In this document: in pieces, positions 22,847 through 33,536 of the stretch
Layout of the letters: the number at the start of each line of letters is the position of its first letter
Numbering within the stretch: the first letter of the stretch is position 1
From: Xiphydria camelus
Taxonomy: Eukaryota; Arthropoda; Insecta; Hymenoptera; Xiphydriidae
Assembly (NCBI GenBank): GCA_963678675.1
Contig: OY783201.1
Span: 17,725,769 to 17,789,768, forward strand
Length of the DNA stretch: 64,000 bases
Reading direction: 5' to 3'
Notes under the pieces: generated by a model
The model's database searches: none
What the model saw: only the letters and a program-made list of their open reading frames with translations
What the model was told of the DNA's origin: nothing
Made by a program: the position numbers and the translations under genes

Positions 22847-23733
22847 CAAGGAAACGTTTCGAGGCCGCCGCTTCCGATCTTGATGAAACTTCGTAAATTT
22901 AAAGTTTATCGAAAAATAAGAGACCCCTATTTTTTTATAGCGGCCCAATTTTGGTTTAAGGGGGTGAAATGGACCCCTGAATTTTCACCCCCTTCGAGCT
23001 ATCTCCGAAACGAAGCGAGATAGATGAAAACTTTCAATGTACGTTTTGTTTGGTTTTTTTAGTATAATAAAATCCCCTAAACAGATTTTGAAAAAAAGCA
23101 TTATTTTTCAAAAAAAAAAATTTTTTTATCTAATTTTTCGAAATTTCGGTTTAGTCATGTAGACAAAAATTTAGGAAATTTTATTCCAAATTCAACCATG
23201 TATGACATGATATATTTCCCTCCTACAGTTTTGCGTATTTCTAACTTTTATGTCTGATAATGAGCGGGCTACCAATGGCAGTGACGGGATAGGTCGGGGG
23301 TTATTACTTCTATGTATTTTAATGCCACTTTTCTTTTATTTAATAAAGTTCAACTTCTATGGCTCATAATTATGACAATAATGGTATTCCGTGAAAAAAT
23401 GTTTCATACAAAGTTGTTTCTTACACCAAGCACACGTAATAACGGCAATATCGCCACATATGTGGCATCGTGGTTCCGAGTCCTGTGCAAAACAAAATTC
23501 TACAGGATGTTCAAATTCAGGAGGTCTCCTGAATATATATCCACTCTTGAACCACGAATATTTAATAAAGTTAGTAAACCGTGGTGAAGAAAACTGATTA
23601 TGAGTAAGAGATTGAAGTTTTAAAATATTATCTCTCGAATGAAGGTTAATATCGTAATTGAAAAGAGTTACAATATCTGAAAACCTCCTTACAAAATTCT
23701 TCCACATTCGAAAGCCGTATACGTCTAGCGGAA
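22847..23733 (-). repeat. left inverted arm of Tc5-like element, with duplicated transposase C-terminus
   Basis: Reverse complement of 25724-26610. It encodes on the minus strand (23707-23357) the same C-terminal region and Cys-rich finger (CHICG..CAWCKKQLC) as the main gene, with few residue differences (for example LCMKHFFTEY versus LCIKHFFMEY). Confidence 0.9.
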
Positions 23734-23871
23734 TATTATCAAAATAAAATGGACAAAAATTGTTCAGAAATCTTATTAATAAATCCGACCGTTAATTTAT
23801 TTATATTATTTTCTGTTTGTGTGTAAGTAACTAATAATTCACTCACAGGTTAGATAAAATTGTCTGAATTT

Positions 23872-24206
23872 TTATAGTTTTTTGTTGGAATCATTTTTTT
23901 CTTTACTTTTCTTCTTCGCGTACTGTTTCCTCCAGTACTCCTCACATTCTTGCAGCTCTCGTTCTACTTCGGCCATGGATGGTCCTGTTGTGCGGAATAT
24001 CAGATCCAGCGATTTCCCGGGAGACGGCAATGGTATGTGCCCATTTTTAAGATCCTCCACGATCTTCTCAAAAGTCGGTAACTCGTTTGAACCCATCACT
24101 TGAATGATAGACGCAGCCAATGAAACTGAAGCTCTTTGCTTCTCGGCCCTGTATATATACTCCTCGAAAATGCCGTAAACAACATTCCTGTTATTTGTAG
24201 GGTTGC
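23872..24206 (-). CDS. unidentified exon-like ORF carried inside the Tc5-like element
   Basis: About 110 codons open on the minus strand from a possible acceptor (ATAAG) at 24207-24208 to a stop at 23872. It reads NVVYGIFEEYIYRAEKQRAS, then ASIIQVMGSNELPTFEKIVE, then a GHIPLPSPGKSLDLIF stretch and a lysine-rich tail. The composition looks like a real soluble protein C-terminus: balanced, with no stops, and ending in a helical Glu/Lys-rich tail. I do not recognise it. It is opposite to the transposase and is not part of the inverted arms. It could be a host exon carried by the element, or a second ORF of this family. Confidence 0.45.
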
Positions 24207-24487
24207 CTTATATGGCCCCGGTGATGCGAAAGAGGGAGTTTAGTTCTTTGGACAAGCTTTATTATTAGTTGGCTCTGTGCCCATGTAAAAATATTTTCGT
24301 ACGCGCTCTCGAGTTTCGTACGCGGACTCCGAGGATGATGGCCCCTTTTTGGGAAGTCGGACCTCCCACCCTCTCCAGTCTGTTTCGTTCTTGTGAGGCG
24401 ACTTCATTATATATAAGGAAGCGAAAGAGAAAGCTTTTTAGTCTGAATATTCAGTTTCTATGGTGCACAGCAGTTCATATTATTATT

Positions 24488-26101
24488 ATGGCAATTATAA
24501 ATCCGATCAATGTGTTAACTTTATTGGTGGCCGTTTTCAGTGTACCAAATGGAAGAGAAACTCCAATGAATAGTGCAGAAGTGCAATTGAAAGATTTATT
24601 ACAAAATATTATTATACGTAGCATGGAGGATTCATCATTTCGAGTCGAACATGAAAATAAATTGGAATTGGAAGATTCAATCGAGGATAGTGAAATGCAC
24701 GCTGTTAATACTGACTGGCTGGAATCGGATGTCGAGGATGTTCCTCACGTAGAAACCTCTATACCTCCAGAACCATATCCCTGTACACCCGATGAAGAAG
24801 CGGTTAGCTTTGACTATAAACAAAGTGCCATAGATTACTGGAACAGTGGGAAGAAAAGACGTCGAACCGTAGCAGCAGTTCAACATCAGTTTAAAAAAGT
24901 GAAATCTGATAGACAATTACGAAGATGGGCTGCGCAAGTAGGACAGGGGGGTACTCAAAATGATAAATTAATACGCATAGCGAAATATACTTTTGATAAA
25001 TTTGTAGAAGCTAGTAGATCGAAAATAATAGTACATGATGTAGACCTTAAACGATGGGCTTTACAAGCAAAAGAAGTAGAGAATCTTCCAACCTTCAAAG
25101 CAAGTCAAACATGGTTGAGGTCATTCAAGAAAGCATATAGAATTGTCTCTCGAAAGATCACAAAGTTTGTAACGAGAAAAAACGTTGAGGGTGAGGAAAG
25201 TTTGAAAGTACGAAGCCATGCCTTCGTAGAACAAGTGAAGCCACTCATTACACAATATGGACCACAAAATGTATTTAACTCTAATCAGAGTGGATTTAAT
25301 TTAGAAATACATTCTGGCCGAACTTTAGCTACATCGGGGCAAAAAAAAATTGAAGCTGTGGTACAATCAATATCTTCTACAACCCACAGCTATACTATAC
25401 AACCCACCATATCTGCTGATGGAAAACTACTGTCGCCTCTTTATGTGGTATTAAAAGAGGCTAGTGGGCAATTGGGAGAACGAGTGCAACAAACCGTGTT
25501 TAGGCCGCCAAATGTATACTTCATGGCTTCCAAATCTGGGAAACTTACAACCGATCTCATGAAAACATGGCTGCAAGAAGTTTACTTCCCTAACACTGGA
25601 TCTACAAGCGTCTTACTGCTGGACTCTTGGAGTGGACAATGTGAGCGAAGTGTTCGAGAAGCTACACCAGAAGACAAGACAATAATATTAATGACGATTC
25701 CACAAGGCACCACCGGACTGATTCAACCGCTAGACGTATACGGATTTCGAATGTGGAAGAATTTTGTAAGGAGGTTTTCAGATATTGTAACTCTTTTCAA
25801 TTACGATATTAACCTTCATTCGAGAGATAATATTTTAAAACTTCAATCTCTTACTCATAATCAGTTTTCTTCACCACGGTTTACTAACTTTATTAAATAT
25901 TCGTGGTTCAAGAGTGGATATATATTCAGGAGACCTCCTGAATTTGAACATCCTGTAGAATTTTGTTTTGCACAGGACTCGGAACCACGATGCCACATAT
26001 GTGGCGATATTGCCGTTATTACGTGTGCTTGGTGTAAGAAACAACTTTGTATAAAACATTTTTTCATGGAATACCATTATTGTCATAATTATGAGCCATA
26101 G
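24488..26101 (+). CDS. Tc5-like DDE transposase (HTH_Tnp_Tc5 + DDE_1)
   Basis: 537 codons from the ATG at 24488; the frame is open further upstream from about 24269 but without a convincing start. An acidic N-terminus is followed by a CENP-B/Tc5-type DNA-binding region (residues about 105-240; SAIDYWNSGKKRRRTVAAV, TWLRSFKKAYRIVSRKITKF). A DDE endonuclease core follows (VFNSNQSGFNLEIHSGRTLA, VLLLDSWSGQ, GTTGLIQPLDVYGFRMWKNF) and a C-terminal Cys-rich finger (CHICG..CAWCKKQLCIKH). The family excises and inserts at CTNAG. The first motif shows Asn (NSNQSGF) where relatives known to me have Asp, so catalysis is doubtful although the frame is intact. Confidence 0.88.
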   Translation: MAIINPINVLTLLVAVFSVPNGRETPMNSAEVQLKDLLQNIIIRSMEDSSFRVEHENKLELEDSIEDSEMHAVNTDWLESDVEDVPHVETSIPPEPYPCTPDEEAVSFDYKQSAIDYWNSGKKRRRTVAAVQHQFKKVKSDRQLRRWAAQVGQGGTQNDKLIRIAKYTFDKFVEASRSKIIVHDVDLKRWALQAKEVENLPTFKASQTWLRSFKKAYRIVSRKITKFVTRKNVEGEESLKVRSHAFVEQVKPLITQYGPQNVFNSNQSGFNLEIHSGRTLATSGQKKIEAVVQSISSTTHSYTIQPTISADGKLLSPLYVVLKEASGQLGERVQQTVFRPPNVYFMASKSGKLTTDLMKTWLQEVYFPNTGSTSVLLLDSWSGQCERSVREATPEDKTIILMTIPQGTTGLIQPLDVYGFRMWKNFVRRFSDIVTLFNYDINLHSRDNILKLQSLTHNQFSSPRFTNFIKYSWFKSGYIFRRPPEFEHPVEFCFAQDSEPRCHICGDIAVITCAWCKKQLCIKHFFMEYHYCHNYEP

Positions 26102-26610
26102 AAGTTGAACTTTATTAAATAAAAGAAAAGTGGCATTAAAATACATAGAAGTAATAACCCCCGACCTATCCCGTCACTGCCATTGGTAGCCCGCTCATTA
26201 TCAGACATAAAAGTTAGAAATTTGCAAAACTGTAGGAGGGAAATATATCATGTCATACATGGTTGAATTTGTAATAAAATTTCCTAAGTTTTTGTCCACA
26301 TGACTAAACCGAAATTTCGAAAAATTAGATAAAAAATTTTTTTTTTTTGAAAAATAATGCTTTTTTCAAAATCTGTTTAGGGAATTTTATTATACTAAAA
26401 AAACCAAACAAAACGTACATTGAAAGTTTTCATCTATCTCGCTTCGTTTCGGAGATAGCTCGAAGGGGGTGAAAATTCAGGGGTCCATTTCACCCCCTTA
26501 AACCAAAATTGGGCCGCTATAAAGAAATAGGGGTCTCTTATTTTTCGATAAACTTTAAATTTACGAAGTTTCATCAAGATCGGAAGCGGCGGCCTCGAAA
26601 CGTTTCCTTG
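25724..26610 (+). repeat. right inverted arm of Tc5-like element
   Basis: Reverse complement of 22847-23733; covers the transposase 3' end, the stop at 26101 and about 500 bases of non-coding terminus. Confidence 0.9.
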
Positions 26611-26613
26611 TTA

Positions 26614-27077
26614 GTCAAATCTGTAGACGTGTGTCAGAGTTGGAATCGCGTAACGAGTCGTCAGTTCCTAAGAACACTTTGGACGATTATTGTAATTTAC
26701 AAAAAATATTCGAAAACCCAATTGCAAAAGTGCCAAATTCAAATCTTAAACAGATTACATACAAAAAGATGACATTTACCACAAAACATCCGAACAATAT
26801 TGTCCTACTACAAAATGGGAACATATGTCAAATAAACAATATTTTTGTGGAGTCAAAGAATCCTACACCACCGTTTGCAGATGTTTATATTACAGTGTAC
26901 ACTTACAAGTGTAAAGATACATCTTGCAATTTCCCCTGTAAATGGTCGAGTTTAGGAATCCGAGAAGTACGAGCATTAGGAGTTAGTGAAGCCTGTTATC
27001 GTCTCGGTGATGTTTTAAAAAAGTGCGTTTTGCTTCGGATTTGTGATACGAAGTTTGCAATTGCAATGCTTCATTAA
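26614..27077 (+). pseudogene. CACTA-type transposase, C-terminal part after the Tc5-like insertion
   Basis: Picks up the split codon left at 22846 and reads SQICRRVSELESRNESSVPK, then TFTTKHPNNIVLLQNGNICQ, ending at the stop 27075-27077. The block PLxQxxRRxSE after the conserved core is the usual continuation in this family. There is no stop or shift in this part, so the only visible lesion of the gene is the inserted element. Confidence 0.8.
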
Positions 27078-27672
27078 AAGACAGGTACATTTACATTAAT
27101 CGAAAGTGTTGATTTTTAGCGCGTAAGTTTAAATCTCCCAGTTAGATGTTGAATGGCCGCTAGTAACTTTGCATGGAAGCGACTGAGTAGTCACGTGGTC
27201 TTATACGTCATTTCTGCAACTACACATTTCCTCTATTGTACCGCAATGATCAACGGACGTTGCTTTTCGCTATTTTCAGTGTCCTTTTGCCTAAAAAACA
27301 GTTACAGCTGCTAGTTTTTTCCGAGTGATTAGTGCGTCTAACGTTAACAAACTAAAAAAGTGCAATCTTTTAAAATTACTGGTCTTGCGCGCAGTTTTCT
27401 CAACGAAATCGTCGGTACCGGCTAACGACGTCGCTGCTTTGAGGTTATATACCGCAGCAGACACGTGGATACCATAGAATACAAGGTATGATTAATTTTC
27501 ACAGAATATCTTTCATTAATAATTTTAATCGGCGAATTGAAAAATCTATATATTTTTGAAGATGAGTGCAACATTTTTCTTTAGTTAGTCGTCCTTGGCG
27601 ACTTTTACTTTTTAAAAAACTCAGCCAATTTCTTCAGACTTTTGTTGATTATATTTCTTTCTTTTCCTGTAG
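27078..27672. other. spacer and 5' intron of the companion gene
   Basis: No coding sequence recognised. It ends in a pyrimidine-rich tract and CTGTAG acceptor used by the next exon. Confidence 0.4.
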
Positions 27673-27905
27673 AATGGATAAATTAGCAAGGGAAGTCGTT
27701 GTAAAATTTCTCAATGAGAAAACTTCTGCAGGGAAAGATGTAATCGAAGTCGTGCCACGAAATTGGCTACATTTTGAGAAAGACCATTGGATTTGTTCAT
27801 ATCCACCAAAAAAAGACGAAAAATTCGTCGATAAATGGGCAAAAGAAGGGAAGATCCCACAAAAAGGATGGGAGACTTTTGAGATTAAGGTCTTGAAGGA
27901 TGCAG
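27673..27905 (+). CDS. DUF4806-like companion protein, first coding exon
   Basis: An acceptor (TTTCCTGTAG) precedes 27673, ATG is at 27674, and a strong donor (GCAG/GTAAGC) follows 27905. The 77-codon exon reads AREVVVKFLNEKTSAGKDVI, then EVVPRNWLHFEKDHWICSYP, then a WETFEIKVLKDAG end. The pattern VVxFLx..xxVVPxxWL..(C)xYPP..W..(Y/F)xxxVL is that of the N-terminal part of insect DUF4806-type proteins, which often lie next to tnp2-like transposases. Function is unknown; it is probably an accessory transposition protein. The remaining exons are not seen, and a Kolobok element begins 290 bases downstream in what would be the intron. Confidence 0.6.
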
Positions 27906-28194
27906 GTAAGCTAATCTGTTTTTGATGTAAAAATGGAGGGGTGAAGGGGGTAGACATTTTTCCTGTAGATACACGGGTACCCGCGGCGACAGCGCTACCG
28001 GCGTCGTTCTGACTTCCGTGTCTCTTGATATATATTATTTCAATGAACAGTCCCCTGACATAGGCAACAGTCCCCTGTATCGGTTTTTTAGAAAATTCTT
28101 AATATTTGTTAAAATAATAGGAATATTTTTGGTTCATCTGCTATATTTATTATTAATTAGATATACAGCTATTCCCTTAATCAGATTTTTTTAA

Positions 28195-30921
28195 GGGGTT
28201 ACCTACAGTCACGAGCTTGCTCCAGACATCATTTTTCACATTTTTTTTTCTCTGAAAGTATGAGATAGATGGAAACAACTACTTGTACATTCAAATACTT
28301 TATTGTTAAACTTTTTTCGTGAATTTTTATGAACATAAATAATAAAAAATGCGGAGTTATAGCCTGTCGCCGGGAGCACGTTCTCGCGGTAGGGATGCGC
28401 GGTGGACACGATTTCTCGATAACCGTTTATCTGAAACAAACAAACAAAATTGCGCTTTATTCTACATTGAATGGACTAGTGATTGAACGTAGGAAATTAA
28501 TTTATGGTGATTCGACACAAAATGGTGACCGTGTGAAGAAAAGAGCTGTTATTTGGCCTAAAATTTAGCCCTTTTAACCTGCGAAAAAAAATACTAATTT
28601 TGATCAGAAATTAAAATCCTACGTTCAATCATGAGACAATATTATCGTCAACAATTCCCCAAAATTTAATTAAAATCCGTTGAGAAGTTTGTCTGTAATC
28701 CTGTCCACCGATTTGAAAAATGTCGTTTCGAGAAAAACGCGTTTAAAGTTTCGGAATGACATAAAATGTACATAACATTCATAAAAATAGACTTACACCG
28801 AGTCATCTATTCCAGGACCATAAAGTAATCCCTCTGCATCCATAGCAGCTTCTAGCGTAGTTATTCGCTTCTGTCTTCGATGCATTCTTTCCTCCCGCGT
28901 AGCGGCGTGCGCGCGCTGTTCGGCCAAGGAGATCCTGTCTTCGTCCTTCTCTACAGCAAAACCGTGCAAATTTGGGCCACAATGTATACCTATTTCCTCA
29001 AATATCATCAGTATACTGAAGAAACCGTCATTAAATAAACAAGCTGCTATGTAAGAAGAAAATTGTACGATAGTACAGCTGGCTGGAAGGATTTTAGGGC
29101 AGATTTTCCAAATGAGCTGATTGTAACTCTCATTATTTTTAGTGAAACCACCCAGACAGTGTTCAAGTAATTCTTTCTTACTTAAGTCTGTGTAAATTGT
29201 TTTAATAGCTTTGGACACTTTATCGGGAAGTCGTTGATAATCGTGCTCGAATGAATCCAATTCACCATTAGCGGCCGCGCACTGCCAAGAGTCGCGTCCC
29301 ACTGGACATTTATTGTGTTTGTAGTTATAATGGTCAAACGTGGCCCAAATTGCATTTGTCATTTTTTCAGCCGAATCGCAGTTTCGTCTAATTGCCAATC
29401 CATAATAAACAGCCAATTTATCGATAAGTTTGCCAGTCAATTTACCGCGTCCGCCGAGTCCACGTGTATTTTTTTACACGCACGTAATCGGGTGCCCATT
29501 CTCTTTTGAACGTGCCCAATACATACTTTTTTGTAATAACTATTTCAGGACCGTAAGGATAACCATCGCGAACATTTGAGTAGGTTTTGGAGTCCCCATC
29601 GGTATGTAGTTCACGTATTTAATATCGTACTTTTCTTCAGAACGTTGGAACATTTCAGTTATAACTGTGACTTCCATTTTACCCGCTGAACCTTCATGAT
29701 TGATTGAACATTCGTCTTTATGAGTTTCCAATACTCTTCGTAACCTGCTGTATCTGTGTTGTCCTTCCAAACTTCGCACATTTTGCAGTATGAACTTTTC
29801 ACGAGAACATCGAGAACTTTTCCACTATAATAGCCAATTATTGATGCAACACCATAAAGAGACGTAAAGCCGCGCTTTTGCCACGTGCCATCATCTGAGA
29901 CAGTTAGTTCATTTTCATTTTCCGACTTCGTTGCTTCAGCGGTTTCTTCTCTTTCTTCTTTCGCTGCTCTCTGAAATAATTTTTCCGCCACTGCCTTTAC
30001 CGATGTTAACATGCGCTTCATGAGAAGGTTATAAGTTGGATAATTAAAACATTTTGGCATATCCATGAAACCACAAAACTTTACACATCCTTCATAGCCA
30101 AGTCCCAATAGTCTCATTGTGAATATAAAACGTCTATTGATTTCATAACTGTGTCCAATAAAAGAGCAAGACGGAATGGATACAATCGGACAGTTATCAC
30201 AAATCACTGTAATTTTAAAACCAAGTCCACGTGTACTAGCAGTTTGAAATTTAACATTTCCGTTACACTGTCGACATTTTACTAATTCACATATCGCTGC
30301 AAAAACAGTTATAAAATTGATGACTCGATATTGGATCGAATCATCTTGCGCCACAATCATTTCCTTTTGATTCTTCAGTTTTTTCGCCGACGCACTGAAT
30401 ACACTTTCCTCGGTTTCTGCTGTTTGCAGATTAAAACTTTGTTTTCTTTTTCGCGGCCGATCTTTACGTTGTTGTCCTTTATCGCGTGCCTGTCGACTTG
30501 TTTTATGTGGATTCATCGTTTATATACTCAATTTTATACAGGAAAGCAAAGTTTGACACGGAGCGTCCGTAACAGTTCACGACTCGTAGACCACTGATAC
30601 AACGGCATTTCTATTCCTAATTGTACGAAAATATTTCTTAAAATGATTGAATGATAGATAATATATAATACGTACTTCACCTTTTAAATAGGTCGGCAGG
30701 CTAACGGGAATAATAGACTAATTAGGGACAGAGTATCTGGCGGGCCGATTGCGACCGCCGCACGACGGAGTGCATCGTTCCCTTCGATGGTCGAAAAAAA
30801 TAGGTTCCTAATCTCGTATCGACTTGAAACTTTGGAATTGAATAGTCGAAGAACCATACTTTCGCCTGGTGACATTTTTCAAAAATCGATTTTTTCGAGC
30901 TTTATGACTGTAGGTAACCCC
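28195..30921 (-). mobile_element. Kolobok element K1
   Basis: TTAA duplications (28191-28194, 30922-30925) flank inverted termini GGGGTTACCTACAGTCA and its complement. TTAA targets with G-rich ends plus the encoded transposase type identify the Kolobok superfamily. The transposase runs on the minus strand. Confidence 0.85.
28793..30516 (-). pseudogene. Kolobok (Mutator-like domain) transposase, frameshifted
   Basis: The N-terminal part 30516-29659 starts at an ATG (MNPHKTSRQARDKGQQRKDR). It contains a CRQCNGNVKF zinc-like site, GLGYEGCVKFCGFMDMP, and TVSDDGTWQKRGF with the DDGTW motif. The middle, in a shifted frame at about 29640-29450, reads GDGDSKTYSN and PYGPEIVITKKYV. The C-terminal part 29440-28793 reads LTGKLIDKLAVYYGLAIRRN, CPVGRDSW, LGGFTKNNESYNQLIWKICP and LLYGPGIDD. 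The order matches the arthropod Mutator-like transposase family that accompanies TTAA-flanked Kolobok elements. Frame is lost near 29640-29660 and again near 29440-29470. Otherwise nearly full length. Confidence 0.85.
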
Positions 30922-31102
30922 TTAATATATAAGAAAGAAAGTTAGGCATCTTTCACTAACGACTTGCCCAGTTTACAGAGAAACGCCTACATAAATGGGA
31001 CACCAATCTGTCTCGTATATCTTGCGGGCTATCATGTCTACATACGAATACAATGACACTTGCACCGGTTGCACTTGACCGGTTGCAGTAGTTCTAGTGT
31101 TA

Positions 31103-31549
31103 AAAATGCTTTACAACAACACCAAATTTTGGTATCTTTCGATGAGTAGTTTTTGCGTAAATCGAGAAAGAAACTGCTAGAAGTAAGTTGTCAATTTATT
31201 TATTAAAGGTCAGTTACGTTACAATACATTTTCGAAATGATTTCCATCGATTTTTCGAACTTTTTCCAATGTTGTTATTGAAATTTTGCGACATTCTTGC
31301 ATAATTCTGTTTCAGTTGGTTAATGCTTGCTGGTTGAGTTTGAAAAACAACAGATCTCAGATGTCCCCATAAGAAGAAATCGCAGGGAGTAAGATCAGGT
31401 GATGAAAATCACTTCGAAAATTTATTGTAACATAATTGACCTTTAATAAATAAATTGACAAAACTTACTTCTAGCAGTTTCTTTCTTGATTTGCGCGAAA
31501 ACTACTCATCGAAAGGTACCAAAATGTGGTGTTGTTGTAGAGCATTTTT
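31103..31549. mobile_element. mariner/Tc1-type element with about 125-bp inverted arms
   Basis: Arms 31103-31228 and 31424-31549 are reverse complements (AAAATGCT.TAC outer end, AATAAATAAATTGACA-type inner part) and the ends abut TA on both sides. The spacer encodes a transposase relic on the minus strand. Only the last part of the gene is kept, so the element is an internally deleted derivative. Confidence 0.7.
31212..31422 (-). pseudogene. mariner/Tc1-superfamily transposase C-terminal relic
   Basis: The minus strand reads SPDLTPCDFFLWGHLRSVVF, then QPASINQLKQNYARM. The SPDL(T/A)PxDFFLWG block carries the third catalytic residue of IS630/Tc1/mariner transposases. Upstream parts of the protein are absent. 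Confidence 0.7.
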
Positions 31550-31768
31550 AAAGAGCTTTTTCCAACGCTGTATCATACATGGGGGGCTATTTAAGATCAC
31601 AAAGTTGGGGGGGCTACCCCTAAGGGGGTTGGAGTGGGTGCGTCTTCGATTATATCATTTTGGTTCCCCCTCTCCACTGCCGAAACCGTATTTTTTTTTT
31701 AGAAAATCTGTAACTCTGAGATATTGGGGTGGCAAGTTTTCAAAATATCACCCTGTATAATATTTCGC

Positions 31769-32235
31769 ATTAAATCTACCAGAACATAGCAGCACATTTT
31801 GAAAGAAATATTGCCAATGCTACGTTATAACGTTGCTGAAATATTTCTGAAACTTTGTGTGCTATGTGGGAAGGAAATGTTTAAGTTCACATTTCGAATC
31901 AAACGTATCTGATATACTCGTATTTCAGAAATCTGCTGACTACAATATTAATTTTGAAATATTGCATGATGTACTAATAACATTACAGATGTAATTTAAA
32001 TTCAAAAGGAAACGTTTAAGTTCACATTTCGAATCGAACTTATCTGATATATTTCAAAAATCTGTTGACTGCAATATTAATTTTGAGACATTGCATGATG
32101 TGTATCAGGAATATTACATATATACTATTTCACATTAGATCTCTCTACCAGAAACACAACAATAACGTTTTAAAATAAATATTTCCTATGCTACGTCGTA
32201 ACATTTTTGAAACATTTTTGGAACCTTGTGGAAAC
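31769..32235 (+). repeat. imperfect tandem duplication
   Basis: Block order TTAAATCT..CCAGAA, AATATT.CC.ATGCTACGT.GTAAC, GTTTAAGTTCACATTTCGAATC, ATATTAATTTTGA.A.ATTGCATGATGT occurs twice (about 31769-31985 and 32008-32235, partly permuted). No coding frame. Confidence 0.6.
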
Positions 32236-32269
32236 TATACGCATGGTACAATACTTTATTAGTTGAAAG

Positions 32270-32290
32270 AACGTATATAATTTATTCATA
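32270..32290 (+). promoter_or_regulatory. possible TATA box of the putative secreted-protein gene
   Basis: CGTATATAATTTATT lies about 270 bases before a donor-like AAAAG/GTAAGA at 32555/32556. If used, transcription would start around 32300. Suggestive only. Confidence 0.25.
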
Positions 32291-32299
32291 AACAAGCAC

Positions 32300-32555
32300 T
32301 GATTTACAAGATCGTATCGATCTAGACAACGTCGAAATATCAGAGCTTACTTTAGATATGACATTCTTATAACTCCATGATCCTGCAACGATCAATCACA
32401 CCTATCGTACTGTCGGAAGGGATTAAGCGCAATCATGGCGGAATATATCCACTGGATCTGAGATCATCATAGCACTAGAGAAGCACTTTGAACGTGGTGC
32501 ATTGCGATTTGCTAGCTCGGTCTTCAGAAGAAGTACTAACACTGGATACAAAAAG
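32300..32555 (+). other. possible 5' untranslated exon
   Basis: Ends at the splice donor AAAAAG/GTAAGA (exon end 32555) and is preceded by a TATA-like sequence at 32275. It lacks a good ATG frame. It would splice to 33838 over a 1.28-kb intron. Confidence 0.3.
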
Positions 32556-33536
32556 GTAAGATGCATTTATTAATTTGTTACATCATTTATAAAAAAGCGA
32601 CATATAAGTAAACTATATCTTTGGAAGTGAAGTATAGATTTTAAAGATGAAATATCGTCGACCAAACAAAGCTAATACTTAGAATATGCGTATTGGAATG
32701 GAAAAAAAAATCCTTTGAAGTTGTCAAAGAATTTATAAGCTACTATAAAAGCTCAATATTGCGTTGAAAATTATGCACGAAAAACTCGAAGTTTTACGAA
32801 AAGTACATATTCGAAAGCGCATTTGCAAATTAACGAACGGTACTGTACGTCAGACGAAATCGTCAAAAGTGAATAATTCATTTTATGAAATATCGACTGG
32901 AAACTATGCCGGAATAACAGCTGTTAACTTTCCGCTTAACCATCAGAAAAATAGTTCCAATCGCGAGTTTTCTTGACGCGTATACAGAGAATAGACGAAG
33001 GGATTCTTTCATGGAAAGGAAAGTTTTAATGGCAAAATTGCTCACTAGATGTGAACATGGGAGTCTAATTACAATTCTACTAACTGTGACCGGAATATTT
33101 TCCACTGATTACACATTTGAAACAATAATTTCATAATTAAACCCTAAGGGGGTTTAGATGGATATACTGCGACATATATTGAAAAATCTTAACCTACGTG
33201 AGGTAAGATATAAGGCGGTGATTAGATTGCGGTATGTAGGAGAGTGGATTACATTTTAAACCCTTGCCAGACTAGAGTCGACACCTGGTTAATCGTCATC
33301 GCTCGACAGTAAACCAAGTTGACTTAGCCTACAAGGGATTTCCAATCAAAAGAAGCACATCATACCTATATGCACTCTACCTGTAGAATTAGCTACACGG
33401 AAAAGAGTACCGTACATATTTTGAAGTAATCGCATGAATTTATGTAGAATTATTCAAATATTGGAGATCAAATGGAATTTGACTATATTTTATCGGGAAC
33501 GGCAATAATTTAGAAGAAATCTGTGAAGAATACCAT

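Larger units (their letters stand above)
22847..26610 (+). mobile_element. Tc5-like (pogo/Tigger relative) element with 887-bp inverted arms
   Basis: 3764 bases starting CAAGGAAACG and ending CGTTTCCTTG, flanked by TTA. Left arm 22847-23733 and right arm 25724-26610 are near-identical reverse complements. The right arm includes the last 117 or so codons of the transposase gene, so the left arm encodes the same C-terminus on the minus strand. Insertion is inside the CACTA-type transposase ORF. Confidence 0.92.

Noticed and set aside
31455..31760. 101-codon frame over the right arm of the mariner-type element
   Set aside because: Lies across an inverted repeat arm and flanking low-complexity G/C runs; no family.
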